Positions 33,586 to 43,355 of a stretch of 64,000 nt of DNA are shown in pieces (position 1 is the stretch's first letter; each line of letters begins with the position of its first letter). The DNA comes from Pyrobaculum ferrireducens. GTDB taxonomy: Archaea > Thermoproteota > Thermoprotei > Thermoproteales > Thermoproteaceae. The stretch spans positions 1,092,391-1,156,390 of the forward strand of contig NC_016645.1 of assembly GCF_000234805.1 (NCBI RefSeq), written 5' to 3'. The notes under the pieces were generated by a model that did not search any database, had not been told where the DNA came from, and saw nothing but the letters and a program-made list of their open reading frames with translations. The translations under genes were made by a program, and so were the position numbers.

Positions 33586-34902
33586 TTACGTCCCCAACTC
33601 CCAGCTCGATATGTAGCGCCTCTGCTCCTCTGTGAGCTCCTCCAGCTCCACGCCCATGGTCTTAAGCTTGAGCCTGGCCACCTCTCTATCTATCTCGTCG
33701 GGTAGCTTGTAGACATCCACAGCCAGCTTGTTCTTAGCTATGTACTCTGCGGCTAGGGCCTGGTTGGCGAAGGAGAGGTCCATCACCTCCGAGGGGTGTC
33801 CCTCGGCGGCGACTAGGTTCACCAAGCGGCCTTCGCCGATGAGATAGACCCTCCTGCCGTTTGGGAGGGTGTACTCCTCTAGATACGGCCTAATCGTCTT
33901 CTTAGCCACGGCCACGCGTTCAAGCCCCGCGACGTCTATCTCTACGTTGAAGTGGCCCGCGTTTGCGAGAACCGCGCCGTCTTTCATCTTGAATATGTGG
34001 CCGAGGCTGACGGCCCTGATGTTGCCAGTGGCCGTTATGAATATGTCGCCTACCTCAGCCGCCTTGTCCATCGGCATAACCTCAAAGCCGTCGAACACCG
34101 CCTCCAGCGCCCTCACGGGGTCCACCTCGACGAGTATCACCCTCCTGGCGCCCAGCCCCCTGGCCCTAATGGCAATACCCCTGCCCACCCAGCCGTAGCC
34201 AGCCACCACCACGTTCTTCCCAGCCACCAGCAGGTTTGTGGCCCTCATGACGCCGTCCCACGTCGATTGGCCTGTGCCGTAGCGGTTGTCGAATAGGTAC
34301 TTGGTGTAGGACTCGTTCACGGCGATTATGGGGTAGACGAGCTTCCCCGCGTTTTTCAAAGCGCGGAGCCTAATGACGCCGGTCGTCGTCTCCTCAGTCC
34401 CGCCTCTAAGGCCGGACACCAGCCTCTCCCCGTCGAGGGGCCCCGCCACCTCGTAGACGTATTCAATAGACTGGTCTCTCACTCCGTACCTGATTTTGTG
34501 TATCGTAGCCGTGAGGTCCGCGCCGTCGTCGAGAGTTATGGCCGGGTTGAAAGAAAGCGCGAAGCCAATGGCGTTGTAGTACTCCCTCTCCGACATGCCC
34601 CTCCAGGCGTAGACGTAGACGCCCTCCTGGGCCAGCGCCGCGGCGACTTCGTCCTGCGTCGACAGGGGGTTAGACGGTATGAGCACCACCCGGGCTCCGC
34701 CCGCCGCGAGCGTGCGCACGAGGACCCCCGTCTCCTTAGTCACGTGGAGACACGCCGCGACTGTCAGCCCGGAGAGCGGCTTCTCCCTCTCAAACCTCTT
34801 CCTTATCTCCATCAACACAGGCATATTGCGCTCAGCCCAGTACAACTGCTCCCTGCCCCGCCCCGCCAGCGAGAGATCTTTAACCCGCGACTCCTTTGAC
34901 AT
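33586..34902 (-). CDS. ahcY: adenosylhomocysteinase (SAH hydrolase)
   Basis: The 438-residue NAD-dependent enzyme reversibly splits S-adenosylhomocysteine into adenosine and homocysteine, relieving methyltransferase inhibition. Motifs include [20 protein letters not shown], the Rossmann loop [19 protein letters not shown], the [15 protein letters not shown] segment, and GHFNVEID. The C-terminus is the archaeal type without the K-x-x-x-Y tail extension found in eukaryotes. Its ATG (34900-34902) faces the KaiC-like gene across a 55-nt divergent gap. Confidence 0.97.
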   Translation of the reverse strand: MSKESRVKDLSLAGRGREQLYWAERNMPVLMEIRKRFEREKPLSGLTVAACLHVTKETGVLVRTLAAGGARVVLIPSNPLSTQDEVAAALAQEGVYVYAWRGMSEREYYNAIGFALSFNPAITLDDGADLTATIHKIRYGVRDQSIEYVYEVAGPLDGERLVSGLRGGTEETTTGVIRLRALKNAGKLVYPIIAVNESYTKYLFDNRYGTGQSTWDGVMRATNLLVAGKNVVVAGYGWVGRGIAIRARGLGARRVILVEVDPVRALEAVFDGFEVMPMDKAAEVGDIFITATGNIRAVSLGHIFKMKDGAVLANAGHFNVEIDVAGLERVAVAKKTIRPYLEEYTLPNGRRVYLIGEGRLVNLVAAEGHPSEVMDLSFANQALAAEYIAKNKLAVDVYKLPDEIDREVARLKLKTMGVELEELTEEQRRYISSWELGT

Positions 34903-34957
34903 TTGTGTAGAGAGCGCCTAGGTATTAAAATTTTAGAATTGGGTCTCCGGACTCCAC

Positions 34958-35803
34958 ATGGCTGTACCCAGAGTTAGGACCCACGTGCCGGGGCTCGACG
35001 AGGTTCTCTACGGCGGGGTCCCTGAGAGGGCCGTGGTGTTGCTGAGCGGGGGTCCCGGCACGGGGAAGTCCATCCTGGGGAAGCAGTTTCTATTCAACGG
35101 CTTGAAGAGGGGGGAAGCCGGCGTGTTCGTCGCTCTCGAAGAGCATCCAGTCGCCGTACGCCGCTCCTTCAAGCACTTCGGCTGGGACATCTCTCAGTAC
35201 GAGCGGGAGGGGAGGTTCGCCGTGATAGACGCCTTCACAGGCGGCGTGGGGGCCGCGGCGCAGAGGGAGAGGTACGTGGTGAAGCAGGTAGACGACGTGT
35301 ACGAGCTCAGCGACGCGCTCCGCCAAGCGATTAGAGACACGGGGGCGCGGCGCGTGGTGGTGGACTCCGTCTCCACGCTCTACTTAACAAAGCCAGCCAC
35401 GGCGCGTGGCACCATCATGACTCTGAAACGGGTAATAGCGGGGCTCGGTTGCACGGCGTTCTTCGTGTCGCAGGTTTCAGTCGGCGAGCGCGGCTTCGGC
35501 GGCCCCGGCGTCGAGCACGCGGTGGACGGCATCATAAGGCTCGACCTAGACGAAGTCGACGGGAGGCTGTACCGCTCGGTAATTATCTGGAAGATGCGGG
35601 ACACCAAACACTCCATGGTGCGGCACCCCATGGAGATAAGAGACAACGGCATCGAGATACTCTGGGACAGATACATCAAATTCGCTGGAAGCGCCGTGAG
35701 ATTCGAACCTCTCCCCAAGGAAGAGGTGGAGGCGATGAAGAAAGCCGTCGAGGAGGCCGAGAGGCAGCCAGCCCCCAGAAAAATTGAAGTAGAGGAGGAG
35801 TAG
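34958..35803 (+). CDS. single-domain KaiC-like RecA ATPase
   Basis: The 281-residue RecA-fold ATPase has Walker [11 protein letters not shown] (about 30-39), the catalytic Glu pair in VALEEHP (61-62), and Walker [11 protein letters not shown], as in KaiC domains. It has one domain where cyanobacterial KaiC has two. Archaeal KaiC homologs form hexamers and act in signalling, motility or gas-vesicle regulation; no clock is implied. TATA-like ATTTTAGAATT is near 34929-34940. It heads an operon with the HTH protein 8 nt downstream. Confidence 0.88.
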   Translation: MAVPRVRTHVPGLDEVLYGGVPERAVVLLSGGPGTGKSILGKQFLFNGLKRGEAGVFVALEEHPVAVRRSFKHFGWDISQYEREGRFAVIDAFTGGVGAAAQRERYVVKQVDDVYELSDALRQAIRDTGARRVVVDSVSTLYLTKPATARGTIMTLKRVIAGLGCTAFFVSQVSVGERGFGGPGVEHAVDGIIRLDLDEVDGRLYRSVIIWKMRDTKHSMVRHPMEIRDNGIEILWDRYIKFAGSAVRFEPLPKEEVEAMKKAVEEAERQPAPRKIEVEEE

Positions 35804-35811
35804 AACCGCCT

Positions 35812-36237
35812 ATGGCCGAGATCCCCCTAAAGCCGGCCAGCCGCGAGGATATTAGAAGACTGGAGTCCGCCCTGTTGGTAATGTCGCTCTACGACAGAGA
35901 AACTGTGGAGGCCGTCAAGGATCCCGCGCAGAGAGTTACGTGGGTCGACTCCCTCTACGTGGCGGCGGCCGCCCTCGCCAGGGAGAGGGCGGGGATGCCC
36001 CCCTCTAGGATAGCTGAGGAGCTGGGAGTCTCCGAGGCCACAGTAAGGCGCCATCTCAAAGGTGAGACGAAGGCAGGTCAGCTGGTGGCGAAGGTGTATG
36101 AAAAGCTGTTGAAAGAAGGCTTTAGAGTGGAGCTACCGCCTGAGCTCGCCGAGCAGTGCAGAAGGGAGGTGGCGGAGCTGAGAGAGAAGCTTGAAAAAGT
36201 GAAGAAAGCCCTCGCCGAGATACAGAGCTGGCTCTAG
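35812..36237 (+). CDS. HTH DNA-binding protein with coiled-coil tail
   Basis: This 141-residue protein has a helix-turn-helix at about residues 62-85 (PPSRIAEELGVSEATVRRHLKG) similar to sigma-70 region 4 or LuxR-type HTH, preceded by a helical domain and followed by a C-terminal coiled coil (CRREVAELREKLEKVKKALAEIQSWL). It likely dimerises through the tail and regulates transcription. It sits 8 nt after the KaiC-like gene and 3 nt before a B3/4-domain gene, all one unit. Confidence 0.75.
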   Translation: MAEIPLKPASREDIRRLESALLVMSLYDRETVEAVKDPAQRVTWVDSLYVAAAALARERAGMPPSRIAEELGVSEATVRRHLKGETKAGQLVAKVYEKLLKEGFRVELPPELAEQCRREVAELREKLEKVKKALAEIQSWL

Positions 36238-36240
36238 GAT

Positions 36241-36903
36241 ATGGAAATTGTGAACGAGGTTAGAAACCTCGGCGTCTATGTGGCCTACGATGTTGTCGCG
36301 GGCGTTGACAACACGAGATACGTCCCCCAGCTAGAGGAGGAGGTCAGGCGGGTGGTCGAGGAGGTTAGGCGCACGCTGTCCCTCGACACGTTGAAAGATC
36401 ACCTAATAATTAGGGCGTACCGCGACTTCTACTGGAGAGTCCTCGGAATAGACCCCACTAAGCAACGGCCGGCCCAGGAGGCCCTCCTTAGGAGGGTGCT
36501 ACGGGGCGAGCCGCTACCGAGGATAAACCCAGCGGTTGACGCGGGAAACGCGGCGTCGATAAAATACATGGTCCCCATCGGCCTCTACGACATAGCTAAG
36601 ATAAGGGGCGGGGTTTTGAGAATAAGATTCTCACGGAAGGGGGAGGTCTTCCGCCCAATCGGCGGCTCTCCAATAGAGCTAGACAACCAGATAGTCCTCG
36701 CCTCAGACAGCCAGATCCTCCACATCTACCCCTATAGAGACAGCGTAGAGACGAAAATTGAGGAGTCCACTAGAGATATACTAGTGGTCGTCGCGGGGGT
36801 CGCCGGGGTCGGGGAAGAGAGGCTAGTCGAGACAGCCCGCTACCTCAGGAACCTCTTCTCCCTCCTTGGAGGCGCCCCGGTGGGCGAAATACGGCTAGCG
36901 TAG
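36241..36903 (+). CDS. B3/4 tRNA-binding domain protein
   Basis: The 220-residue product matches the stand-alone B3/4 domain found in PheRS beta: VLGIDPTKQRPAQEALLRRVLRGEPLPRINPAVDAGNAASIKYMVPIGLYDIAKI, then FRPIGG and LASDSQILHIYPYRD. In PheRS this region belongs to the editing module; free copies may trim or bind misacylated tRNA or modify other substrates, but this is unproven. It closes the KaiC/HTH unit and overlaps the convergent cDPGS-like gene by 9 nt. Confidence 0.8.
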   Translation: MEIVNEVRNLGVYVAYDVVAGVDNTRYVPQLEEEVRRVVEEVRRTLSLDTLKDHLIIRAYRDFYWRVLGIDPTKQRPAQEALLRRVLRGEPLPRINPAVDAGNAASIKYMVPIGLYDIAKIRGGVLRIRFSRKGEVFRPIGGSPIELDNQIVLASDSQILHIYPYRDSVETKIEESTRDILVVVAGVAGVGEERLVETARYLRNLFSLLGGAPVGEIRLA

Positions 36904-38202
36904 AGAAGCCCTTTCGAGAAACACATCCACCAACTCCTTGACCGTGGGCCCCTCCACCACCTTTAAACTCCAGTAAACCCTGGCGGTGGGCTTGTCGATC
37001 TTCACAACTCTCTCCACTCTGGCGGGCGTGGCCAGTAGCACAACATCCGCCGGCACCCTCCTGATAGTCTCCTCGAGATCCCTCCTCTGCTCCGGGGTGT
37101 AGCCCAGGCTGGGCAACACAGGCCCCGTGCTGTAGCTCTCATATATCTTCTTAACCACGCCGACGGCATACGGCCGGGGGTCCACCACCTCGGCGCCGTA
37201 CTTAACCGCGGCGATGTAGCCAGCGGCGTATGGCAACCCGCCGTGCGTCACCGTGGGGGCGTCCTCCACGACTAGAACCCTCTTGCCCGATATGTCTCTA
37301 TCCACCGAGACCTCTAAATCGGCCTTTGTAATCGACGCCCTAGGATTCGCCCTCCTCACGTTGGCCACCACCCTCTCGACGTTTTCCCTCCCGGCGTCGC
37401 TGACCTTGGTTATTATCACCGCGTCTGCGATACGTAGGTTGACCTCCCCCGGGAAGGACCCCACCTCGTGTCCAGGCCGGCGGGCGTCTGTAACAACAAC
37501 CATGAAGCTGGGTCTGAAGAAGGGAAAGTCGTTGTTGCCGCCGTCCCACAACACCACGTCGCCGCGGCGCTCGGCCTCCCTCAACACCTGGCCGTAGTCA
37601 ACCCCCGCCAGCACGGGGACGCCCATCTCCACATACTGCTCGTACTCCTCCCTCTCCTCAAAAGTCAGCTTGTCTAAATCCTCGGGCTTGGTGAAGACCT
37701 CCACGACCCCCTCCTCCAAGTCTCTATACGGCATGGGGTGTCTAACCACAGCCGCCTTGAGGCCGCGTGCCGCGAGCTCCCTCACAACCTCCCTAGACAC
37801 GGTGGACTTCCCGGCGCCAGTCCTAGTCGCGGTGACTGCGAACACCGGTTTTATAGAGTCGAGATAGGTGTCGCCCGGCCCGTGTATTTTAAACGTGGCC
37901 CCGCTGGCGAGAACGGCCGAGATTATGTGCCCCACCTCTCCGTACAGGAGGTCGCTGTAGGCCAGCACGGCTTCGTCCACCCTGAGCTCTCTGAGGTAGC
38001 GCGTCAGCTCCTCGTACGAACTCCACGTGTATATGGGAATGCCCTCGGGCACCCCAGAGAGGGACGGGGGGTACCTCCTGTTTGGGATGGGTATCTGGGT
38101 CATTAAAAAAGCCACCACTCTGTAATCCCGCGAGCCTCGGTAGACTGTGTTGTAGACGTGGAAGTCCCTCCCGGCGGCCCCTATGATGGCCACTCTACGC
38201 AT
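36895..38202 (-). CDS. cyclic 2,3-diphosphoglycerate synthetase-like P-loop protein (COG2403)
   Basis: The 435-residue protein begins MRRVAIIGAAGRDFHVYN, has a P-loop ATRTGAGKST, a DGGNNDFPF segment and VVVTDARRPGHE, as in archaeal COG2403 proteins related to cyclic 2,3-DPG synthetase. The Methanothermus enzyme makes the thermoprotectant cDPG with ATP; whether this protein does the same is not shown. I choose ATG 38202 rather than the upstream open frame because a strong TATA (TATATATAACT, minus) lies near 38222-38231. It could instead be a GTPase of other function. Confidence 0.72.
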   Translation of the reverse strand: MRRVAIIGAAGRDFHVYNTVYRGSRDYRVVAFLMTQIPIPNRRYPPSLSGVPEGIPIYTWSSYEELTRYLRELRVDEAVLAYSDLLYGEVGHIISAVLASGATFKIHGPGDTYLDSIKPVFAVTATRTGAGKSTVSREVVRELAARGLKAAVVRHPMPYRDLEEGVVEVFTKPEDLDKLTFEEREEYEQYVEMGVPVLAGVDYGQVLREAERRGDVVLWDGGNNDFPFFRPSFMVVVTDARRPGHEVGSFPGEVNLRIADAVIITKVSDAGRENVERVVANVRRANPRASITKADLEVSVDRDISGKRVLVVEDAPTVTHGGLPYAAGYIAAVKYGAEVVDPRPYAVGVVKKIYESYSTGPVLPSLGYTPEQRRDLEETIRRVPADVVLLATPARVERVVKIDKPTARVYWSLKVVEGPTVKELVDVFLERASLR

Positions 38203-38260
38203 GGAGTATAGAAGTGATGCAGTTATATATATTACTAAATAGGTTTTATTTTTAAAGCCG

Positions 38261-38896
38261 TTGCCTTCGTCAGGCGTGATTGTATTCGGCGACGTACACA
38301 TAGGATCGCGGCGCTCCAAGATACAGGACCTCAGAAGGTGCCTAAAATCTATAAACCCAGATGAAGTCGCCATAACCGGGGACCTCTTCGACGACCAGCA
38401 TAGAAGAGTGAGCCGAGACGAGGCCATTAGGCTGATACGCAAGGCCATGGACATCCTAGGCCTCAGACCGAGATCCCTCTATATAGCTCTGAGCTCCTCC
38501 TCCCACGACCCCATACTGCCAAGCCCCCTCGTGGCCGATATAGACGGCGTCGAGGTGACGGCGCACAACGGAGAGGTCTATATAGAGGGCGCCGCCAAGG
38601 CCGTCCTCAGCCACGGCGACAAGGTAGTGAGAAGCGGCGTCGTTGCCTACTTCCTAGATCTCGCCAAGAGAGGCTACGTGGGGAGGGCTCTGAAGAAGAG
38701 GCTCGGCCTCGGCGGCGACGTGTGGCTAGCCTACGGCCACAGCCACGTGCCTTATGTAGACCCGGAGAATAAGATAATTAACCCAGGGAGCTGGAAGATA
38801 TACGGCGTGAGGAGGATAACAGGCGGCGTCTACGAGCTACCTTCTGCCAAACCTCTCTGCAAGCCAGACCTCCAGCCTCCCCAAAGCCTCGGGTAG
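38261..38896 (+). CDS. metallophosphoesterase (calcineurin-like)
   Basis: This protein has the phosphoesterase metal motifs GDVHIG, GDLFDD, a late HG (SHGDKV) and GHSHVPYV, for a two-metal active site. The length (about 206-211) fits small YfcE-like or Mre11-unrelated phosphodiesterases. Start is ambiguous: TTG 38261 or GTG 38276 (starting at VIVFGDVHIG), the latter better placed relative to the TATA-like TTTTATTTTTAAA (38244-38256). Substrate unknown. Its 3' end overlaps the convergent gene by 60 nt. Confidence 0.82.
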   Translation: MPSSGVIVFGDVHIGSRRSKIQDLRRCLKSINPDEVAITGDLFDDQHRRVSRDEAIRLIRKAMDILGLRPRSLYIALSSSSHDPILPSPLVADIDGVEVTAHNGEVYIEGAAKAVLSHGDKVVRSGVVAYFLDLAKRGYVGRALKKRLGLGGDVWLAYGHSHVPYVDPENKIINPGSWKIYGVRRITGGVYELPSAKPLCKPDLQPPQSLG

Positions 38897-39319
38897 GCGG
38901 CCAAGCACCACCACCTCCCTCGGCTGGACGTCGACGCCTAGACACCCCTCCCACATAACCCGGAACTGGGCATTCCCCCTGGCCACGCGCCGTATGTTCT
39001 CGATGGCGGGCTCCTCTGGATTCACCACAGCCCCGGGCCCCACGTAGGCGAGCCTGTGGGCGTAGCCGACATATATCACCTCCCCAACCGCGTTGGACAA
39101 AACTCTTGATATCGTGGCGCGCCGGCAGGTGGGGAGGTTCAACACCCTGGCCCTGTACCCCATCTTAGCCACCACCGCGCCGAACACGGCGAATTGGTAC
39201 GAGGAGCCGGGAGGCGGCGGGATGATAGTCACATCGCCAAGTGGATTGGACACGTCGAAGAGGAGGTAGGTGTAGAAATCACGCAGGACGTAGCTCCCCG
39301 CGACCTCCCCCAGAATCAT
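38837..39319 (-). CDS. uncharacterised 160-aa protein
   Basis: I start it at ATG 39319, overlapping the stop of the upstream thioredoxin-fold gene by 4 nt (ATGA). The chain begins MILGEVAGSYVLRDFYTYLL, with a VTIIPPPPGSSYQF segment and a possible Rossmann-like core (FAVFGAVVAKMGYRARVLNLPTCRR). No family is recognised. Co-translation with a CPFC protein hints at a redox-linked role. A 60-nt convergent overlap with the phosphoesterase is unusually long. Confidence 0.6.
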   Translation of the reverse strand: MILGEVAGSYVLRDFYTYLLFDVSNPLGDVTIIPPPPGSSYQFAVFGAVVAKMGYRARVLNLPTCRRATISRVLSNAVGEVIYVGYAHRLAYVGPGAVVNPEEPAIENIRRVARGNAQFRVMWEGCLGVDVQPREVVVLGRLPEALGRLEVWLAERFGRR

Positions 39320-39816
39320 AGAGAGGAAATGGCGTCGAGCACGTCGCTGGGGGACATGTAGCCGAAGTGTATATAGCCTCTCCCCTTGGAGAAGTCGTAA
39401 AACAAGAGGGAGGGCGTCCCGTAGACCCCCACCTCTTCCGCCAGCCTTTCGCACTCCCTTAAGTTGCCCTCGGGGCACTCCCCAGCCTCCACCCTCTTCC
39501 CGTTGTACACGTCGCTGATGAGCTTAAGCCTCTCCTCCTCGCGGAGGCACCTCAGCTTCCTATGCAGAGGCTCCGCATCTCTGTGCACCACGTAGTCGCA
39601 CATGGCGAAGGTTATCAAACCCCTCCTAGCCATGTCGAGGAGAATCTCCTCAGTCTCTTTGTAAAGCCTCGCGCAGAAGGGACACCTCAAGTCGAAAAAG
39701 ACCAACACAGCCTTGTCGCCGTTCCCAGCCTTAACCACGGCGAGGTCTAGGAGCTTCCTAACCACCTCCGTCTTCGTAACCGGGGTGAGCCTCGGCTTCT
39801 GCCTCCTAAATATCAC
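39316..39816 (-). CDS. cytosolic DsbA/thioredoxin-fold protein (CPFC)
   Basis: The 166-residue protein has a thioredoxin-fold active site CPFC (about 45-48, in VFFDLRCPFCARLY), a helical insert with extra Cys (MCDYVV, LRCLREE, GECPEG, ECERLA) and the cis-Pro strand VYGTPSLLFYDF. No signal or anchor is seen, so it is probably intracellular, unlike the relative at 12975. It may oxidise or isomerise disulfides, which are frequent in this lineage's cytoplasm. Starts at GTG (39814-39816). It is followed in operon by the unknown 160-aa gene. Confidence 0.8.
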   Translation of the reverse strand: MIFRRQKPRLTPVTKTEVVRKLLDLAVVKAGNGDKAVLVFFDLRCPFCARLYKETEEILLDMARRGLITFAMCDYVVHRDAEPLHRKLRCLREEERLKLISDVYNGKRVEAGECPEGNLRECERLAEEVGVYGTPSLLFYDFSKGRGYIHFGYMSPSDVLDAISSL

Positions 39817-39929
39817 AGCGACAAGAACATATACCCATTAAAAAACTTAAGCCGGTGACGAGATTGGTCTTAGCCGAGAGGTGACGTGGGGAACGATTAC
39901 TGATTTAAACCAGGGCAAATCCCCCCTCC

Positions 39930-40664
39930 ATGATCCGCATAGTGTTGCACCACACATGCAAGTCGTCATACACCCTCTACAAGGCGCTTAAGGGCACGCC
40001 AGGGCTGAAGTTCGAAATGGCGACACTGCCCTACTTCCCCTATCTAAGGCAGTACGTGCTAAGCGTACCCGCCGTCTTTGTAAATGAGAGGCTCTTGTTG
40101 CTCGACCCCGTGGAGCCAGGCGACGTCCAAGCCCTCCTAAACGGCAAGACCGAGAAGGAGCTGGACGTAGACGAGGCGGTGGAAAACGCCGTGAGGGGCG
40201 TAATGGCCAGCCAAGCCCTGCTCTCCGCCGTCATGCTGTACAAATCACTAAAGCCGATTCTAGATCCGGAACTCGCCGCCGTGATTTCGCGGGCCAGATT
40301 CCACAGACAGGAGCACAAGACGCCGCAGATAATCCAGAGGATTAGGGAGAGAGAAGAGGAGATACTTACAGAGCACTGGGAACACCTCGTGAAGCTACTC
40401 ACCTTCGGCCTCGTGAGGGAGATGTACTGGTTAGGCATCGACGTGGAGGAGGTCGAGAAGAGCCACATCAAGATGTGGCTACTGGCAAAAGCCACAGTAG
40501 GCAGACTCGGCCTCCCCCACCCAGTCCCCAAGACACGTGAAGAAGTAGTTGACTCAGTATACGCAGTGCTGAGAGAGGCGGGGCGTAGATACATGGACAG
40601 AGTCGCCGAGGAGCAGCAGATAATCCAAAGCGACGCAGAATTCACCTCCTTAATACAGGCATAA
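39930..40664 (+). CDS. protein with glutaredoxin-like N-terminus and helical C-terminal domain
   Basis: This 244-residue protein starts MIRIVLHHTCKSSYTLYKAL, a strand-Cys-helix arrangement as in thioredoxin folds but with a single Cys (C10), then PAVFVNERLLLLDPVEPGDV resembling a cis-Pro strand. The remaining 170 residues are helical and charged (RIREREEEILTEHWEHLVKLL). It is of a type seen in Thermoproteales but not functionally known. TATA-like GATTTAAACC (39902-39911) supports ATG 39930. The adjacent thioredoxin-fold gene is divergent. Confidence 0.6.
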   Translation: MIRIVLHHTCKSSYTLYKALKGTPGLKFEMATLPYFPYLRQYVLSVPAVFVNERLLLLDPVEPGDVQALLNGKTEKELDVDEAVENAVRGVMASQALLSAVMLYKSLKPILDPELAAVISRARFHRQEHKTPQIIQRIREREEEILTEHWEHLVKLLTFGLVREMYWLGIDVEEVEKSHIKMWLLAKATVGRLGLPHPVPKTREEVVDSVYAVLREAGRRYMDRVAEEQQIIQSDAEFTSLIQA

Positions 40665-40736
40665 TAAATTTCAGCCAGCTCCCCTCGCTACATTTTCTAA
40701 CTGCCGCGAATAAATAGAAAAAATGAGGAATATACC

Positions 40737-43286
40737 ATGCCTTTAGTCGCTAAGCTCGACGGCAGGTTGGAGCCTTTATCCCTCGACAAGCTCAAGCTCT
40801 CGGTGCAGAGAGCCGCCTCCGACGTGGGGGTGGAGGTAAACGGCGAAGTCAGCATAGCGGTGAGCCGCGACGTAGGCTCGTGGGAGCTTGCCGACATGGT
40901 TCAGCTGGAGTTGCTGAAGAAGGCGATTGACAAGCCGGAGCTCGCGCTGGTGGCCAAGTCCCACCTCATGGGGAGGGTGTACAAGGAGGCGCTGGGCAGG
41001 GACTACCTAAAGACCAAGTCAGGCTACGGCGAGAGGGCCGTGGCGAGGTTCAGAGGGCTTGTAGAGGCAGGCATCTTGAAGCGGGAGTCCCTTGAGCTCC
41101 TCTCCGCCTTCGAGCCCAGGCCCGACTTCGACAAGGCCCTCAGCTACAACGCGGTGAGGCTCTTCACCAACGGCAACTACGCCCTCCGCGACGGGTCGTT
41201 TAAAATTGCGGAGACCCCCTCAATGGCGGCGTGGCGCGTCGCCACCGCGGTGGCCAGGGAGCTGGGGCGGGCGAGGCTCTACTACGACTACATAACCTCC
41301 CAGAGGCTGGTGCCCGCCTCGCCCTTCTGGTTCAACGCCTGGACCCACAAGGAGATGTTCGCCTCCTGCTTCACCCTGGAGGTGGAGGACTGCCTCTCCT
41401 CCCTCACCCACCCCGGGAGGTACTGCATATACGACGCCCTGGCCTACTCCGGCATAATACAGCAACTGGGCGGCGGCGTCGGCTACGACTTCTCCCTACT
41501 CCGCCCAGAGGGAGACGTGGTCAGGGGTAGCGTAGGCGTCGCGTCGGGCCCCATCAGCTTCATGAAGCTCTTCGACGCAAACGTCGACGTGATCAAGCAG
41601 GGGGGCAAGCGCCGCGGAGCGCAGATGGGCACCCTCCACGTCTGGCACCCAGACGTCCGCAAATTCATCAAGGCCAAGACAGGGGAGTTGAAAGACGCCC
41701 ACCTCCAGAACTTCAACATATCGGTCTTCGTAGACGACAGCTTCATGGAGAAGGCGCTGGGCATCGACAAAGATACGAGGTACCCGCTGATAAACCCACG
41801 GGTCTACCAAGACAAGACGGGGAGGAAGGCGGTGGAGTATGTAGACATACACAGAGAGGCGGAGGCGCCCAGAGAAGCCACATGGGGCGAGGTGGACGCG
41901 AGGCAGCTTTTCCGCGAGATAGCAGAAGGCGCGTGGGACTCCGGCGACCCCGGGCTCATATTCAAGTCAAATCTCAACGCCTCCAACCCGCTACTCGGCG
42001 AGGAGATAGAAGTATCAAGCTACCGCTTTACATACATCTGGAGATCCGTTAACCCTTGCGCCGAGACTGTTCAAAATCCATTTGAAGTATGTAATCTTAC
42101 CCACATAAATCTTGTAAAGTTTGTAAAAGATGGTTGCGGCGGGGGGACTTTTGAAGAGAAGCTGGGCTGTATCGACTGGGAGGGGCTGGCGCAGGCGGCT
42201 AGGGTGGGCACCAAGTTTCTGGAAGACGCCATAGAGAGGAGCAGAACTGGCATAAAGGTGATTGACGAGATGAACGCCGCCACTAGGAAGAACGGGCTGG
42301 GCATCATGGGATTCGCCGAGGTCCTCATAAAGCTGGGGATACCCTACGCCTCCTGGGAGGCGGTGGAGCTGATAAACAGGATCATGGGCTGGATATATGT
42401 AAACGCTCTGGACGAGTCCGCGGAGCTGGCCAGGGAGAGGGGGCCCTTCAAATACTTCGAAAAGTCGGCGTACGCCAGGGGGGAGATACCGGTGCTCAAG
42501 TTCCAAGACTTCGTCTGGTCTCGGTGGGAGCGGGTGAAGCACGTCTACCCGCCCGAGCTTAGGGAGGCCGGGGACCGCCTCCGCGACATAACCATGAGGA
42601 CGAGGCGGTGGCTGGCCCCCTACCTAGAGAGGCTGAGGGAGAGGGTGAGGGGCGGCGTGAGGAACTCGGTGGTGCTCTCCATAGCCCCCACAGGCAGGAC
42701 GAGCATACTGGCGGGAACCACAAGCGGCGTGGAGCCCGTCTTCGCCCTGGCGTTCCTCAGAAACGTCACGGTGGGCACCCTGGTGGAGTACTACGAGCCC
42801 GGCATCGAGTGGCTGAGGGCCAGGGGCCTATGGACGCCCCAGGTGAGGAAGGCCGTCGAGGAGACCGGCATGCTGAGGGACGCCCCCGTGCCCGAGGAGG
42901 CTAAGCACCTACTCGCCACGGCTATGGAGATCGGGTGGCTGTGGCACGTCCTTATGCAAGCCAGCGCCCAGCAGTGGGTCGACCAAGGCATCTCCAAGAC
43001 TATAAACATGCCTGCCAACGCCCCCAAGGAGGACGTCTACTGGGCCTTCGCCCTGGCGTGGGCCCTCGGCGTCAAGGGCATAACCGTGTACAGAGACAAG
43101 TCGAAGTCCGTCCAGGTGATATACACCGGCTTGAAGCAGGAGATAAAAAAGAAGCTCGCCGAGACCAAGGTGGTGCTGAGGCCCGTCGCCCTGGAGGCCT
43201 CCATAGAGGAGGCCGCCGAGGCGGTTAAGCTCAAGGCGCTGGAGGAGGGGAAGGACCCCTACTGCAAGACGGGCGACTGTGGATAG
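40737..43286 (+). CDS. nrdJ: adenosylcobalamin-dependent ribonucleotide reductase (class II)
   Basis: The 849-residue enzyme reduces ribonucleotides to deoxyribonucleotides using a B12-derived thiyl radical. An N-terminal ATP-cone (LDGRLEPLSLDKLKLSVQRA) is followed by the barrel with a first redox Cys (FASCFTLEVEDC), GGVGYDFS, the radical-Cys motif NPCAE and the C-terminal redox pair (CKTGDCG). The absence of an NrdB gene fits class II. No intein is seen. TATA-like GAATAAATAG precedes by about 26 nt. B12 and thioredoxin supply come from elsewhere. Confidence 0.95.
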   Translation: MPLVAKLDGRLEPLSLDKLKLSVQRAASDVGVEVNGEVSIAVSRDVGSWELADMVQLELLKKAIDKPELALVAKSHLMGRVYKEALGRDYLKTKSGYGERAVARFRGLVEAGILKRESLELLSAFEPRPDFDKALSYNAVRLFTNGNYALRDGSFKIAETPSMAAWRVATAVARELGRARLYYDYITSQRLVPASPFWFNAWTHKEMFASCFTLEVEDCLSSLTHPGRYCIYDALAYSGIIQQLGGGVGYDFSLLRPEGDVVRGSVGVASGPISFMKLFDANVDVIKQGGKRRGAQMGTLHVWHPDVRKFIKAKTGELKDAHLQNFNISVFVDDSFMEKALGIDKDTRYPLINPRVYQDKTGRKAVEYVDIHREAEAPREATWGEVDARQLFREIAEGAWDSGDPGLIFKSNLNASNPLLGEEIEVSSYRFTYIWRSVNPCAETVQNPFEVCNLTHINLVKFVKDGCGGGTFEEKLGCIDWEGLAQAARVGTKFLEDAIERSRTGIKVIDEMNAATRKNGLGIMGFAEVLIKLGIPYASWEAVELINRIMGWIYVNALDESAELARERGPFKYFEKSAYARGEIPVLKFQDFVWSRWERVKHVYPPELREAGDRLRDITMRTRRWLAPYLERLRERVRGGVRNSVVLSIAPTGRTSILAGTTSGVEPVFALAFLRNVTVGTLVEYYEPGIEWLRARGLWTPQVRKAVEETGMLRDAPVPEEAKHLLATAMEIGWLWHVLMQASAQQWVDQGISKTINMPANAPKEDVYWAFALAWALGVKGITVYRDKSKSVQVIYTGLKQEIKKKLAETKVVLRPVALEASIEEAAEAVKLKALEEGKDPYCKTGDCG

Positions 43287-43355
43287 CGGCGTCAACGTAG
43301 GCCGCCTTTCCCGGGTTTGTATATTGGTGTTATAAGCCGCCGCCATTAGACATAT

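Noticed and set aside
38203-38454. 84-codon N-terminal extension of the cDPGS-like gene
   Set aside because: Runs antisense through the phosphoesterase start and its own TATA box; the family starts at ATG 38202.
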